From: an uncultured Lachnospiraceae bacterium
GTDB lineage: Bacteria > Bacillota > Clostridia > Lachnospirales > Lachnospiraceae
Assembly (NCBI GenBank): GCA_910584115.1
Contig: CAJTYN010000046.1
Span: 3,712-18,769, forward strand
Reading direction: 5' to 3'
Length of the DNA: 15,058 bases
In this document: positions 1 to 6,647 of the stretch, in pieces
Layout: every line of letters starts with the position of its first letter
Position numbering within the stretch: the stretch's first letter is position 1
Made by a program: the position numbers and the translations under genes
Notes under the pieces: generated by a model
The model's input: the letters and a program-made list of their open reading frames with translations, nothing else
Database searches by the model: none
What the model was told of the DNA's origin: nothing

Positions 1-618
1 GAGGGCGTGACCAACAAGACCCTGGTGTATGATAAGAACCCCGGACAGTGCCGGGAGGCCGTTATCCGGGCCGCGAAGAAACTGGAGAGCTTAGGCTGCC
101 GGGCAGTCGCCGCTGAATGCGGTTATTTCGCCTTTTTCCAAAAGGATGTGGCGGACCAGGTGGACATCCCGGTCTTCATGTCCAGCCTTCTGCAGGTCCC
201 GTTCATCCAGCAGGTGATCGGCCCGAAGAAGAAGGTCGGGATCATCTGCGCGCAGCATCAGTATCTCTCTGAACAGCACCTGATGAACGTGGGGATCGAC
301 CCGGACAGCAATTATGTGATCGCGGGGGCCCAGGACGAATACGGCGTCACGGAATTCGACAACCTGTGGAACCCCAACAAGAGGCCGGAAGTCCCGGAGG
401 CTTATTATGACAAAGCCGAAGCGCAGATGGTCAGCTGCGCCCGCCAGTTCGTGGACAAGAACCCGGACATCGGCGCGATCATGCTGGAATGCACAGGGAT
501 GCAGCCTTTTGCAAGGGCCGTCCAGAGAGAAGTGGAACTGCCCGTCTTCAGCTGGGGCACACTCCTTGACTATGCCTATTCCGTCGTGAACCACCGTGAC
601 TACTACGGCCATGTATGA
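1..618 (+). CDS. Asp/Glu racemase family protein, 5'-truncated by window edge
   Basis: The reading frame is open from base 1 (Glu-Gly-Val-Thr-Asn-Lys) and ends with TGA at 616-618, so the gene begins upstream. The GTG at 7 is probably an internal valine codon. The visible 205 residues match the cofactor-independent aspartate/glutamate (and hydantoin) racemase superfamily. The first half carries an AECGYFAFFQ motif and an SSLLQVP segment, the second half an ECTGMQPFARAVQ motif. In the family, paired cysteines of this kind are the acid/base residues that invert an amino-acid alpha carbon, and both cysteines are present here. The missing N-terminus is probably a few tens of residues. The permease gene starts 12 bases downstream, so the two are likely co-transcribed. 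The substrate cannot be told from sequence. The subgroup is close to uncharacterised clostridial members rather than to MurI. Confidence 0.8.
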   Translation, partial: EGVTNKTLVYDKNPGQCREAVIRAAKKLESLGCRAVAAECGYFAFFQKDVADQVDIPVFMSSLLQVPFIQQVIGPKKKVGIICAQHQYLSEQHLMNVGIDPDSNYVIAGAQDEYGVTEFDNLWNPNKRPEVPEAYYDKAEAQMVSCARQFVDKNPDIGAIMLECTGMQPFARAVQREVELPVFSWGTLLDYAYSVVNHRDYYGHV

Positions 619-630
619 TAGGTACGATCG

Positions 631-1557
631 ATGAGCGCAGTCATCTTGCGGGCAGTCTCGCTCACCCTGGTGATCCTCATCGGGATCGGGCTGCGCACGG
701 CCAAGGTCGTGGACGATACGGCCGGGACCCATGTCAAGACCATCCTGTTAAATATCACGCTCCCGGCCGCCATCATCACGAACTTCTCTAAGATCGAGAG
801 CATCGGCGGCCCCATGGCGGTGATCATCTTCCTGGGGATCGCCGCCAACCTGGTGATGATCGGGGTGGGCGCGTTTCTGTCCCGAAAAAAATGCGTCGCG
901 GAGAAGGCGTTCTATATGAACTGCCTTCCCGCTTATAACATCGGCACCTTCTGCCTGCCTTTCGTCCAGAGCTTCCTCCCACCCATGGGGAGCGTGACCG
1001 CCTGCCTGTTCGACGCCGGGAACAGCATCATGTGTACCGGCGGTACATATTCCATCAACGCAGAATACCTCTCTGGAAGGCAGAACCGAGTGGATCTGCG
1101 CGCTTTTGCCAAACGCTTATTTACCAGCGCGCCGCTGGTCACCTATCTGGCCATGATCGTGCTCTCTCTGGCGGATGTGAAGATCCCAGATCCAGTGCTG
1201 ACACTGCTCTCACCGGCCGCCACGGCCAACACGTTCCTGGCCATGCTGATGATCGGACTCCTGTTCCGCATCGAGTTCAAGCGGGCCTATCTCTCTTCCA
1301 TCGCAGGGCTTCTGCTGGTGCGCCACCTGGCCGCCGTCCTGATGTCTCTATTCTATTATTATGTACTCCCCTTCGACCTGATCGTCCGGCAGGCACTGAT
1401 CTTGATCAGCTTCGGGCCGATGAGCGTGATCGCGCCCGTATTTACAGGCTTGTGCGGAGGCGACGAGGGAAAGGCGAGCGCCGCGGACAGCATCTCGATC
1501 GTCCTGAGCGTGATCGAGATCACCGTGCTGCTGGTCGTGATGGGGATCTATGGATGA
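631..1557 (+). CDS. AEC family (auxin efflux carrier-like) permease
   Basis: This 308-residue, strongly hydrophobic protein has the pattern of AEC-family transporters (about ten membrane helices, usual length 300-320). Helix 1 is near residues 3-22 (VILRAVSLTLVILIGIGLRT), and a conserved-looking segment (LLNITLPAAIITNFSK) lies around residues 36-51. Bacterial AEC members move small organic anions such as malate or other carboxylates across the cytoplasmic membrane, but this substrate is unknown. The ATG at 631 is preferred because it places helix 1 at the N-terminus as in relatives. The ribosome binding site is weak (AGG at 620-622), which suggests translational coupling to the racemase-like gene ending 12 bases earlier. 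That pairing hints that an amino acid or related carboxylate is the shared substrate; this is inference. A bidirectional hairpin terminator follows the stop. Confidence 0.85.
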   Translation: MSAVILRAVSLTLVILIGIGLRTAKVVDDTAGTHVKTILLNITLPAAIITNFSKIESIGGPMAVIIFLGIAANLVMIGVGAFLSRKKCVAEKAFYMNCLPAYNIGTFCLPFVQSFLPPMGSVTACLFDAGNSIMCTGGTYSINAEYLSGRQNRVDLRAFAKRLFTSAPLVTYLAMIVLSLADVKIPDPVLTLLSPAATANTFLAMLMIGLLFRIEFKRAYLSSIAGLLLVRHLAAVLMSLFYYYVLPFDLIVRQALILISFGPMSVIAPVFTGLCGGDEGKASAADSISIVLSVIEITVLLVVMGIYG

Positions 1558-1566
1558 TCGCAGTGC

Positions 1567-1612
1567 AAAAAAGACCCATCCGGACAGGTATGCCTGTCTT
1601 GATGGGCCTTTT
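1567..1612. terminator. Bidirectional rho-independent terminator between converging genes
   Basis: A two-part stem is visible. CCCATC (1575-1580) pairs with GATGGG (1601-1606) and GACAGG (1583-1588) pairs with CCTGTC (1593-1598), around a TATG loop. An A run at 1567-1572 and a T run at 1609-1612 flank it. Read on the minus strand it gives a stem followed by six Ts, so it can end both the permease transcript and the SDR transcript, whose stop codon lies just beyond at 1622. Confidence 0.9.
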
Positions 1613-1621
1613 GCTCTTTCT

Positions 1622-2374
1622 TTAAGAATGTTTATGGATCCCTCCATCGACCATGAAAGATTGTCCGGTCAGATAACTGCCCTCGTCACTGGCAAGGAAG
1701 ACGATCAGTGGCGCGCAGTCTTCTTCTGTGGTCCCGACGCGTTTCAGCGCGCTCTTTGCCTCCAACGCTTTCAGTGCTTCCGGCTGTGTCTCACGGAATG
1801 TCTCTGTTGTGATGATGGGAAGGAAGACATTTACAGTGATCCCGTATCGTCCCCATTCGTTGGCAGCCGTCCGTGTGATCGCCCGGATGGCTTCTTTTGC
1901 CATGCCGTAAGCGCCAAACCCTTCGTTGCCATCATATCCCGCCGCAGATGCCGTATTGATGATGCGTCCGTGACCGCTCTCTTTCAGGTAAGGGAAGCAT
2001 TCCTTCATAAAATTGAGCGTGGCCAGAGCACCGCTCTTAAAGGCAAGGAGTGTGTATTCCTCATCCAGCTCCAGCAAAGGACGGTACAGCATCGCCCCCT
2101 GGGCGATATTTGCCAGGATATCAACGCCTCCGTAATGCGCCACACACTGTTCCACAACATCATGGATCTGTGCCGGATCCGTGACATCACAGACCACCGG
2201 GAACATGTCGCCGCCTGCCGCGCGCACTTCCGCTGTCAGTTCTTCCAGTTTTTCCATCCGCCGCGCGCATACGCAGACTCTCGCGCCATTTTCCGCCAAC
2301 ACCTTCGCCACGCCGCGTCCCACACCGGAACTGGCTCCCGTGACGATCGCGACTCTGCCTTCTAGTCTCCTCAT
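1622..2374 (-). CDS. SDR family NAD(P)-dependent oxidoreductase
   Basis: A 250-residue classical short-chain dehydrogenase/reductase of normal family length. The Rossmann motif TGASSGVG is at residues 12-19, an acidic CDVTD at 62-66, the NNAG-equivalent reads NIAQG at 89-93, and the catalytic Ser143, Tyr156 and Lys160 (YGMAK) are present. Basic residues after the second strand (CARR, 36-39) suggest a preference for NADP(H). The C-terminal FMVDGG (240-245) is typical of FabG-like members. The start is supported by an AAGGAG ribosome binding site (minus strand) and a well-placed promoter upstream. It is a cytoplasmic oxidoreductase of unknown alcohol/ketone substrate. It is transcribed alone and converges on the permease. 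The NIAQG variant departs slightly from the usual NNAG, so FabG itself is unlikely. Confidence 0.9.
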   Translation of the reverse strand: MRRLEGRVAIVTGASSGVGRGVAKVLAENGARVCVCARRMEKLEELTAEVRAAGGDMFPVVCDVTDPAQIHDVVEQCVAHYGGVDILANIAQGAMLYRPLLELDEEYTLLAFKSGALATLNFMKECFPYLKESGHGRIINTASAAGYDGNEGFGAYGMAKEAIRAITRTAANEWGRYGITVNVFLPIITTETFRETQPEALKALEAKSALKRVGTTEEDCAPLIVFLASDEGSYLTGQSFMVDGGIHKHS

Positions 2375-2421
2375 CTCGCTTTTCTCCTTTCTTCTTCAAG
2401 ATCTCCAAAAACCATATCTGG

Positions 2422-2450
2422 ATCATACCATATTTTCGTTTTGCCGTCCA
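2422..2450 (-). promoter_or_regulatory. Sigma-A-type promoter of the SDR gene
   Basis: On the minus strand a TGGACG -35 (2445-2450) and a TATGAT -10 (2422-2427) are separated by 17 bases. The -10 is extended (TGG precedes TATGAT). The SDR start codon lies about 48 bases downstream, with AAGGAG between. The hexamer ATATGG occurs on both sides of the -10 as a direct repeat. Confidence 0.6.
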
Positions 2451-2470
2451 GAAAGTTCCGTCATTTTTCT

Positions 2471-2540
2471 CTCGGGATCGTGCTGGCCGTGATGGGGATC
2501 CATGAATAAAAACCCCCAAACCGTCCATACTCTTGATGGA
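2471..2540 (+). pseudogene. Possible remnant of a second AEC permease 3' end and terminator
   Basis: The stretch 2477-2509 translates as IVLAVMGIHE-stop and closely resembles the last residues of the intact permease (TVLLVVMGIYG-stop at 1522-1557). At the DNA level GTGATGGGGATC and the following ATG are shared. It is followed by A-rich DNA and TCTTGATGG inside a small inverted repeat (TCCAT 2524-2528, ATGGA 2536-2540), echoing the permease terminator, which also contains TCTTGATGG. No upstream coding sequence is left, because the SDR promoter begins at 2450. This could be a relic of a duplicated permease or of recombination. The match is short and could be coincidence. Confidence 0.35.
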
Positions 2541-2553
2541 ACATCGCATTTAA
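2525..2553 (+). promoter_or_regulatory. Weak candidate forespore (SigF/SigG-type) promoter
   Basis: CCATA (2525-2529) and CATTTAA (2547-2553) with a 17-base spacer approximate the forespore sigma-factor pattern (GNATR and CATNNTA), each with one mismatch. A start near 2560 would leave a leader of about 24 bases before the spore-protein ATG. It is offered only because the downstream gene looks like a spore protein. No convincing sigma-A promoter was seen here. Confidence 0.3.
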
Positions 2554-2583
2554 ATACGTACGAACACAAGAGGAGTGTGGATC

Positions 2584-2808
2584 ATGGGCAAAAAAAAGGA
2601 AAAAGAGATCAAACTGGATGAGCTGACCCCCCAGGAAAAACTAAAATACGAGATCGCGGAAGAACTCGGACTCTTGGACCAGGTCCTCAAGCAGGGCTGG
2701 AAGAGCCTCCCGGCCCGGGACACCGGGCGCATCGGGGGACTGATGACCCGGCGCAAGAAGATGCTGGAGCAGTCCCTGGACGCGGATGGGACACACCTTC
2801 CAAAGTAG
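2584..2808 (+). CDS. Divergent alpha/beta-type small acid-soluble spore protein
   Basis: A 74-residue, highly charged protein starting at ATG 2584, which sits 8 bases after AGAGGAG (2569-2575). A GTG at 2575 is also in frame but lies inside that ribosome binding site, so it is rejected. The core LKYEIAEELGL, followed by a spacer and then SLPARDTGRIGGLMTRRKK, aligns with the two conserved blocks of alpha/beta SASPs (an EIA-ELG block and an R-GG-M/T-KR block). In that family the protein coats DNA in the dormant spore and protects it from UV and heat. The lysine-rich N-terminus and the ESGRIGG-like second block fit the divergent clostridial branch rather than Bacillus SspA/B. No terminator separates it from the following PBP gene, but that gene has its own strong promoter. 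Family assignment is from remembered motifs. Confidence 0.72.
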   Translation: MGKKKEKEIKLDELTPQEKLKYEIAEELGLLDQVLKQGWKSLPARDTGRIGGLMTRRKKMLEQSLDADGTHLPK

Positions 2809-2825
2809 GGCTCGCAGAATAGGGC

Positions 2826-2854
2826 TTGCACAAAAACGCCCCCTTTTGTATAAT
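2826..2854 (+). promoter_or_regulatory. Strong sigma-A promoter of the PBP gene
   Basis: TTGCAC (2826-2831), a 17-base spacer and a perfect TATAAT (2849-2854) predict a transcript start near 2861. AAGGAGG (2871-2877) then lies 6 bases before ATG 2884. The promoter begins only 18 bases after the spore-protein stop codon. Confidence 0.85.
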
Positions 2855-2883
2855 GATCCATAGAAGGAGTAAGGAGGAATTGC

Positions 2884-5571
2884 ATGAACTACGGTAAAAA
2901 GTCAACCCTCAAAAAACGCAAAGCCCTCACTTCCCGCTCTTCTATGGTAGGAACGCGGGCCAATGTATCTTTTATACGGATCTTATTTATGTCGCTGATC
3001 ACCCTGTGCGTCATGGGCGTGTGCTTAGGCATCGGATCTTTCAAAGGCATCATCGACAACGCCCCGAAAGTCTCGGAGGTCAACATCACCCCGCTGGGGG
3101 CCGCCACGTTCATCTACGACGAAGAAGGCAACAGGCTCCAGAAGCTGACCGCGCCCAACTCCAACCGGATGCCTGTGGCCATGGAGCAGATCCCTAAGGA
3201 CATGCAGCACGCGGTGGTCGCCATCGAGGATGAACGGTTCTACGAGCACAACGGCATCGACGTGCGCGGCATCCTACGTGCGGCCGTCCGCGGCATCACC
3301 AGCATGGATTTTTCCGAGGGGGCCAGCACGATCACCCAGCAGCTCCTGAAGAACAATGTATTTACCAACTGGACAAATGAATCCAGCCAGATAGAGAAAT
3401 TCAAACGTAAATTCCAGGAGCAGTACTTAGCCATCCAGGTGGAAAAGGAACTGGGCGACAAGGATGTGATCCTGGAAAATTACCTGAACACGATCAACTT
3501 AGGCGCAGGCGCCTACGGCGTACAGGCCGCCGCCCAGCGGTATTTCGGAAAAGACGTGTGGGACTTGAACCTCTCCGAATGCGCCACGATCGCCGGGATC
3601 ACCCAGAACCCCACCCGGTACAACCCCATCCTGAACCCGTCGGAAAATGCCGACCGGCGCGAGGATGTGCTGGAACATATGCTGGATCAGGGATACATCA
3701 CCCAGGAGGGATTTGACGAAGCCATGGGCGACAACGTCTACGACCGGATCCAGAGCAACAACCTGATGGAAGAGTCCGAAGTCACCGTATATTCCTATTT
3801 TACCGATCATCTGATCGACGAGGTGACTAATGACCTGCAGACCCTGAAAGGGTACTCGGAGAGGGATGCGGAAAATAAGCTCTACAGCGGGGGCCTGCGG
3901 GTCTTCACCACGCAGAATCCCAAGATCCAGAAGATCGTGGACGAAGAATACCTAAACCCGGACAATTTCCCCGCGCGCGTACAGTACGCGCTGGATTACA
4001 GCCTGACCGTCCAGAACCCCCAGGGCGAGGAGGTCAATTACAGCAAAGAGATGATGACCATCTATTTCCAGGACAACGAGGATCCGTCCTTCGACCTGCT
4101 GTTCGACTCCCCGGAGGAGGGCCAGGCGTACGTGGATCGGTATCGGGAATCGATCCTCTCGGACGGCAGCCAGGTGGTGGCGGAACGGGTGAACTTTTCC
4201 CCGCAGCCTCAGTCCTCCCTGACCATCATCGACCAGAAAACCGGCCATGTAAAAGCCATCATGGGCGGACGCGGCGAGAAATCCGCCAGTCTGACCCTGA
4301 ACCGGGCCACGGATTCCACCCGGCAGCCGGGATCCACTTTCAAGCTCCCCTGCGTCTACGCCCCGGCCCTGGACGCGCTGAACAAGACGCTGGCCACCAC
4401 CTACGTGGACGAGCCTTTCAAATACGCCGACGGCGCCCCGGTCAAAAACGCCGACAACACGTTCCGCGGCCCCACCACGATCCGCAAGGCGATCCAGGAT
4501 TCCGTCAACGTGGTCGCCGTGAAATGCCTGACAGAGCTCACGCCCCAGCTTGCCTACGAATACATCCGCAACTTCGGCTTCACCACCGTGATCGAACGGG
4601 AGGTCCAGGAAAACGGAGATGTCTGGTCGGATCTGAACCAGTCCATGGCGCTGGGCGGACTCACCCGGGGCGTGACCAACCTGGAACTCTGCGCGGCCTA
4701 CGCGGCGATCGCAAATTCCGGAAAATACATCAAGCCCACTTTCTACACGAAGATCACCGACGCGGACGGAAATGTGATCATCGACAAGACCACAGCCTCC
4801 ACCACCGTGATCCGGGAAGCCACCGCGTGGCTCCTGACCAGCGCCATGCAGGACGTGGTCAAATACGGGACCGGGACGGCCGTCCAGCTCCCCAACATGC
4901 CTGTGGCCGGGAAGACGGGGACCACCGACTATTACGACAACCTGTGGTTTGCCGGATTTACCCCCTATTATACCTGCACCACCTGGTCCGGTTACGACAA
5001 TAATGAAAAACTCCCGGACGAGCACATGTACCGGAACTATCACAAGATCCTCTGGAAGAGCGTCATGGCGCGGATCCACGAGGAACTGGAGTACACAGAA
5101 TTTACCATGCCCGACAGCGTGGAGAAAGCCACCGTCTGTTCGGCGACCGGAAAGCTGCCCTCCGGCGGCTGCCCCACCATCACGGAGTATTTCGAGACGG
5201 CATCCCTGCCCACCAGCTACTGTGACGGGAACCACGCGGGCGCGGCGGTCCCGGCTCCTACCAATGCGGCCACCGATACGCCCACGCCCACACCTTCCGT
5301 CACACCCTCACCGACGCCCTCCGTCACGCCGACGCCCGAAGGGGACGGCACGGACGAGGACAGCGAAGGACCTTCTGTCTCCGCCGACACACCCGACTTA
5401 GGAGGTGACGGCACAGGCAGTGAGACTGGCGGCGACGGCGAGACCGGAGAGGACAGCACCGGCGATGAGACTGGCGGCGACGGCGGGGACGGATCCGGCG
5501 ACGGGGACACAGGCGAAGACACCGGCGGCGACCCGGTGACAGACGAAAACGCCGGACCGCCTCCGATCTGA
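2884..5571 (+). CDS. Class A penicillin-binding protein (GT51 transglycosylase plus transpeptidase)
   Basis: An 895-residue bifunctional peptidoglycan synthase anchored in the cytoplasmic membrane and acting outside it. A basic N-terminus is followed by one membrane helix (about 31-52). The GT51 domain (about 70-250) shows EDERFYEHNGID with catalytic Glu115, EGASTITQQLLKNN at 145-158, and a second expected acidic residue near Glu179. The transpeptidase domain (about 440-735) has SxxK as Ser484-Thr-Phe-Lys487, SxN as Ser540-Val-Asn542 and KTG at 677-679, so all active-site motifs are intact. About 140 residues of linker lie between the domains. After residue 785 comes a low-complexity tail: a Thr/Pro/Ser stretch (800-818), then an acidic Gly/Asp/Glu/Thr repeat region to the end. 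It polymerises lipid II glycan and crosslinks stem peptides. It is monocistronic by its own promoter and terminator. Naming it ponA or PBP1a would be a guess. Confidence 0.95.
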   Translation: MNYGKKSTLKKRKALTSRSSMVGTRANVSFIRILFMSLITLCVMGVCLGIGSFKGIIDNAPKVSEVNITPLGAATFIYDEEGNRLQKLTAPNSNRMPVAMEQIPKDMQHAVVAIEDERFYEHNGIDVRGILRAAVRGITSMDFSEGASTITQQLLKNNVFTNWTNESSQIEKFKRKFQEQYLAIQVEKELGDKDVILENYLNTINLGAGAYGVQAAAQRYFGKDVWDLNLSECATIAGITQNPTRYNPILNPSENADRREDVLEHMLDQGYITQEGFDEAMGDNVYDRIQSNNLMEESEVTVYSYFTDHLIDEVTNDLQTLKGYSERDAENKLYSGGLRVFTTQNPKIQKIVDEEYLNPDNFPARVQYALDYSLTVQNPQGEEVNYSKEMMTIYFQDNEDPSFDLLFDSPEEGQAYVDRYRESILSDGSQVVAERVNFSPQPQSSLTIIDQKTGHVKAIMGGRGEKSASLTLNRATDSTRQPGSTFKLPCVYAPALDALNKTLATTYVDEPFKYADGAPVKNADNTFRGPTTIRKAIQDSVNVVAVKCLTELTPQLAYEYIRNFGFTTVIEREVQENGDVWSDLNQSMALGGLTRGVTNLELCAAYAAIANSGKYIKPTFYTKITDADGNVIIDKTTASTTVIREATAWLLTSAMQDVVKYGTGTAVQLPNMPVAGKTGTTDYYDNLWFAGFTPYYTCTTWSGYDNNEKLPDEHMYRNYHKILWKSVMARIHEELEYTEFTMPDSVEKATVCSATGKLPSGGCPTITEYFETASLPTSYCDGNHAGAAVPAPTNAATDTPTPTPSVTPSPTPSVTPTPEGDGTDEDSEGPSVSADTPDLGGDGTGSETGGDGETGEDSTGDETGGDGGDGSGDGDTGEDTGGDPVTDENAGPPPI

Positions 5572-5596
5572 TCGGATAGAGACAGGCATGACCGAG

Positions 5597-5638
5597 AAAG
5601 CGTTCATTGGAGAAAGCAGACCGATGAGCGCTTTTTTT
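5597..5638 (+). terminator. Rho-independent terminator of the PBP gene
   Basis: A 14-bp stem (5597-5610 with 5621-5634, two G-T wobbles) closes a 10-base loop and runs into seven Ts (5632-5638). It begins 25 bases after the PBP stop codon. Confidence 0.92.
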
Positions 5639-5687
5639 AACGGAGCAAGACCAAAACAGGCAAAAGGAACCGGTGAGAGCATTTACA

Positions 5688-5772
5688 GATCCCTGGTATG
5701 ACCGCCAGGGACCTTTTATGTGCCGGACCGCAAGATATATGAAGAACACAGCGAAGGATCCTGGTATGATCC
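5688..5772 (+). promoter_or_regulatory. Paired palindromic motifs and extended -10 upstream of the AraC-GNAT gene
   Basis: Two near-identical motifs occur, GATCCCTGGTATGACC (5688-5703) and GATCCTGGTATGATCC (5757-5772). Each is part of an inverted repeat: TCCCTGG (5690-5696) with CCAGGGA (5705-5711), and CTGG with CCAG around TATGAT. The second contains an extended -10, TGGTATGAT (5762-5770), well placed for AAGGAGG at 5781, but no good -35 precedes it. That pattern suits an activator-dependent or autoregulated promoter. The first hairpin is followed by CCTTTT and could instead act as a weak terminator. Confidence 0.4.
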
Positions 5773-5795
5773 AGAGAGAAAAGGAGGCGACTGCG

Positions 5796-6647
5796 ATGTC
5801 TGGAAACATCAGGACTACAATGGCCGCGATCGACTATATCGAAGACCATCTGCACGAAAGACTGGATCTGGAGACGATCGCGCAGGCTGTCCATTATTCA
5901 AAATATCATCTCCACCGGATGTTCACGGATACGGCCGGGCTGACGCTCGGGACTTACGTGCAGCGCCGCAGGCTGACCGAAGCCGCAAGGCTGCTGGTCT
6001 TTACCGACAGGCCGATCCTCGAGATCGCACTCTGTGCCGGATATGAGAGCCAGCAGGCTTTCACGGACATCTTCAGGGCCATGTATAAAAGGCCGCCAAA
6101 ACGTTTCCGGGAAGAGCGGAGATTTTATCCATTACAATTAAGATATGTTCTGAAGGAAGACCCTGCGGATCTGGCAAAAAAGGACTGGCAGGAGAAGATC
6201 GTCCCCGCGACAAAAGAAGATATCCCCCGATGGATCGGACTGGTCCGTCTCGTCATCGACGGTTTTCCGCATCTGGATGAGGCGCGGTATCTGGGGCAGC
6301 TGCAGGCATGCATCCGGGAGGAGCGGGCGCTGATCCTGAGAGACGCCGATACGGCGGTCGGGATCATGGCATTTGATGAACAAACGGAAAGCATTGATTT
6401 CTTAGGCGTACACCCACAGTATCGGAGAAGGGGGATCGGGCGGGCGTTTTGCGAAAAAGCGCTCTATGAACTCGCACGCTGCCCTCAGATCTCTGTCACC
6501 ACCTTTCGGGAGGGCGACCGGGCGGATACCGGATATCGGAAGATCTGGGAACGGCTGGGCTTTGCGGAAGCGGGGCTGTTGACCGAATTCGGCTATCCGA
6601 CACAGCGTTTTATACTGCAGACACCACATGGAGGATCAAAAAAATGA
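5796..6647 (+). CDS. AraC-type HTH regulator fused to a GNAT acetyltransferase domain
   Basis: A 283-residue cytoplasmic protein. The start at ATG 5796 is chosen because AAGGAGG (5781-5787) lies 8 bases upstream; the longer open frame from 5673 crosses the promoter motifs. Residues 1-108 form the paired helix-turn-helix DNA-binding domain of the AraC/XylS family (DYIEDHLHERLDLETIAQAV; later AGYESQQAFTDIFRAMYKRPP). Residues 134-275 look like a GNAT acetyltransferase, with the acetyl-CoA loop in VHPQYRRRGIGRAF at 205-218 (R/Q-x-x-G-x-G/A). It probably binds DNA near its own promoter and acetylates, or merely senses, a small molecule. Its stop overlaps the ATG of the MATE exporter (ATGA), so the pair is translationally coupled and the exporter is the obvious target. 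Substrate and regulatory sign are unknown. Confidence 0.88.
   Translation: MSGNIRTTMAAIDYIEDHLHERLDLETIAQAVHYSKYHLHRMFTDTAGLTLGTYVQRRRLTEAARLLVFTDRPILEIALCAGYESQQAFTDIFRAMYKRPPKRFREERRFYPLQLRYVLKEDPADLAKKDWQEKIVPATKEDIPRWIGLVRLVIDGFPHLDEARYLGQLQACIREERALILRDADTAVGIMAFDEQTESIDFLGVHPQYRRRGIGRAFCEKALYELARCPQISVTTFREGDRADTGYRKIWERLGFAEAGLLTEFGYPTQRFILQTPHGGSKK

Noticed and set aside
1032..1625. Plus-strand 197-codon frame inside the permease gene
   Set aside because: It is an alternative frame of the permease with Arg/Pro/His-rich composition typical of frame shadows, and it has no start signal.
1550..2365. Plus-strand 271-codon open frame across the SDR gene
   Set aside because: It is antisense to a complete SDR with all catalytic residues, runs through the terminator hairpin and has no ribosome binding site.
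3952..5235. Long 427-codon open frame on the minus strand inside the PBP gene
   Set aside because: It lies wholly antisense to intact, motif-bearing PBP domains, and its Gly/Val/Asp-rich composition is that of an antisense shadow in GC-rich DNA.
5239..5540. Gly/Asp/Thr repeats considered as a CRISPR array or DNA tandem repeat locus
   Set aside because: The repeats are short, imperfect and in frame with the PBP, with no constant-length spacers. They are coding low complexity.
5690..5720. Hairpin after the PBP terminator considered as a second terminator
   Set aside because: The 7-bp stem is followed by CC and only four Ts, and a strong terminator already lies at 5597-5638. Its match to a second motif near 5757 suggests a regulatory site instead.
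5673..5795. Upstream extension of the AraC-GNAT protein by 41 residues
   Set aside because: It contains the twin promoter motifs and precedes a near-perfect AAGGAGG site 8 bases before ATG 5796. The HTH domain starts after that ATG.
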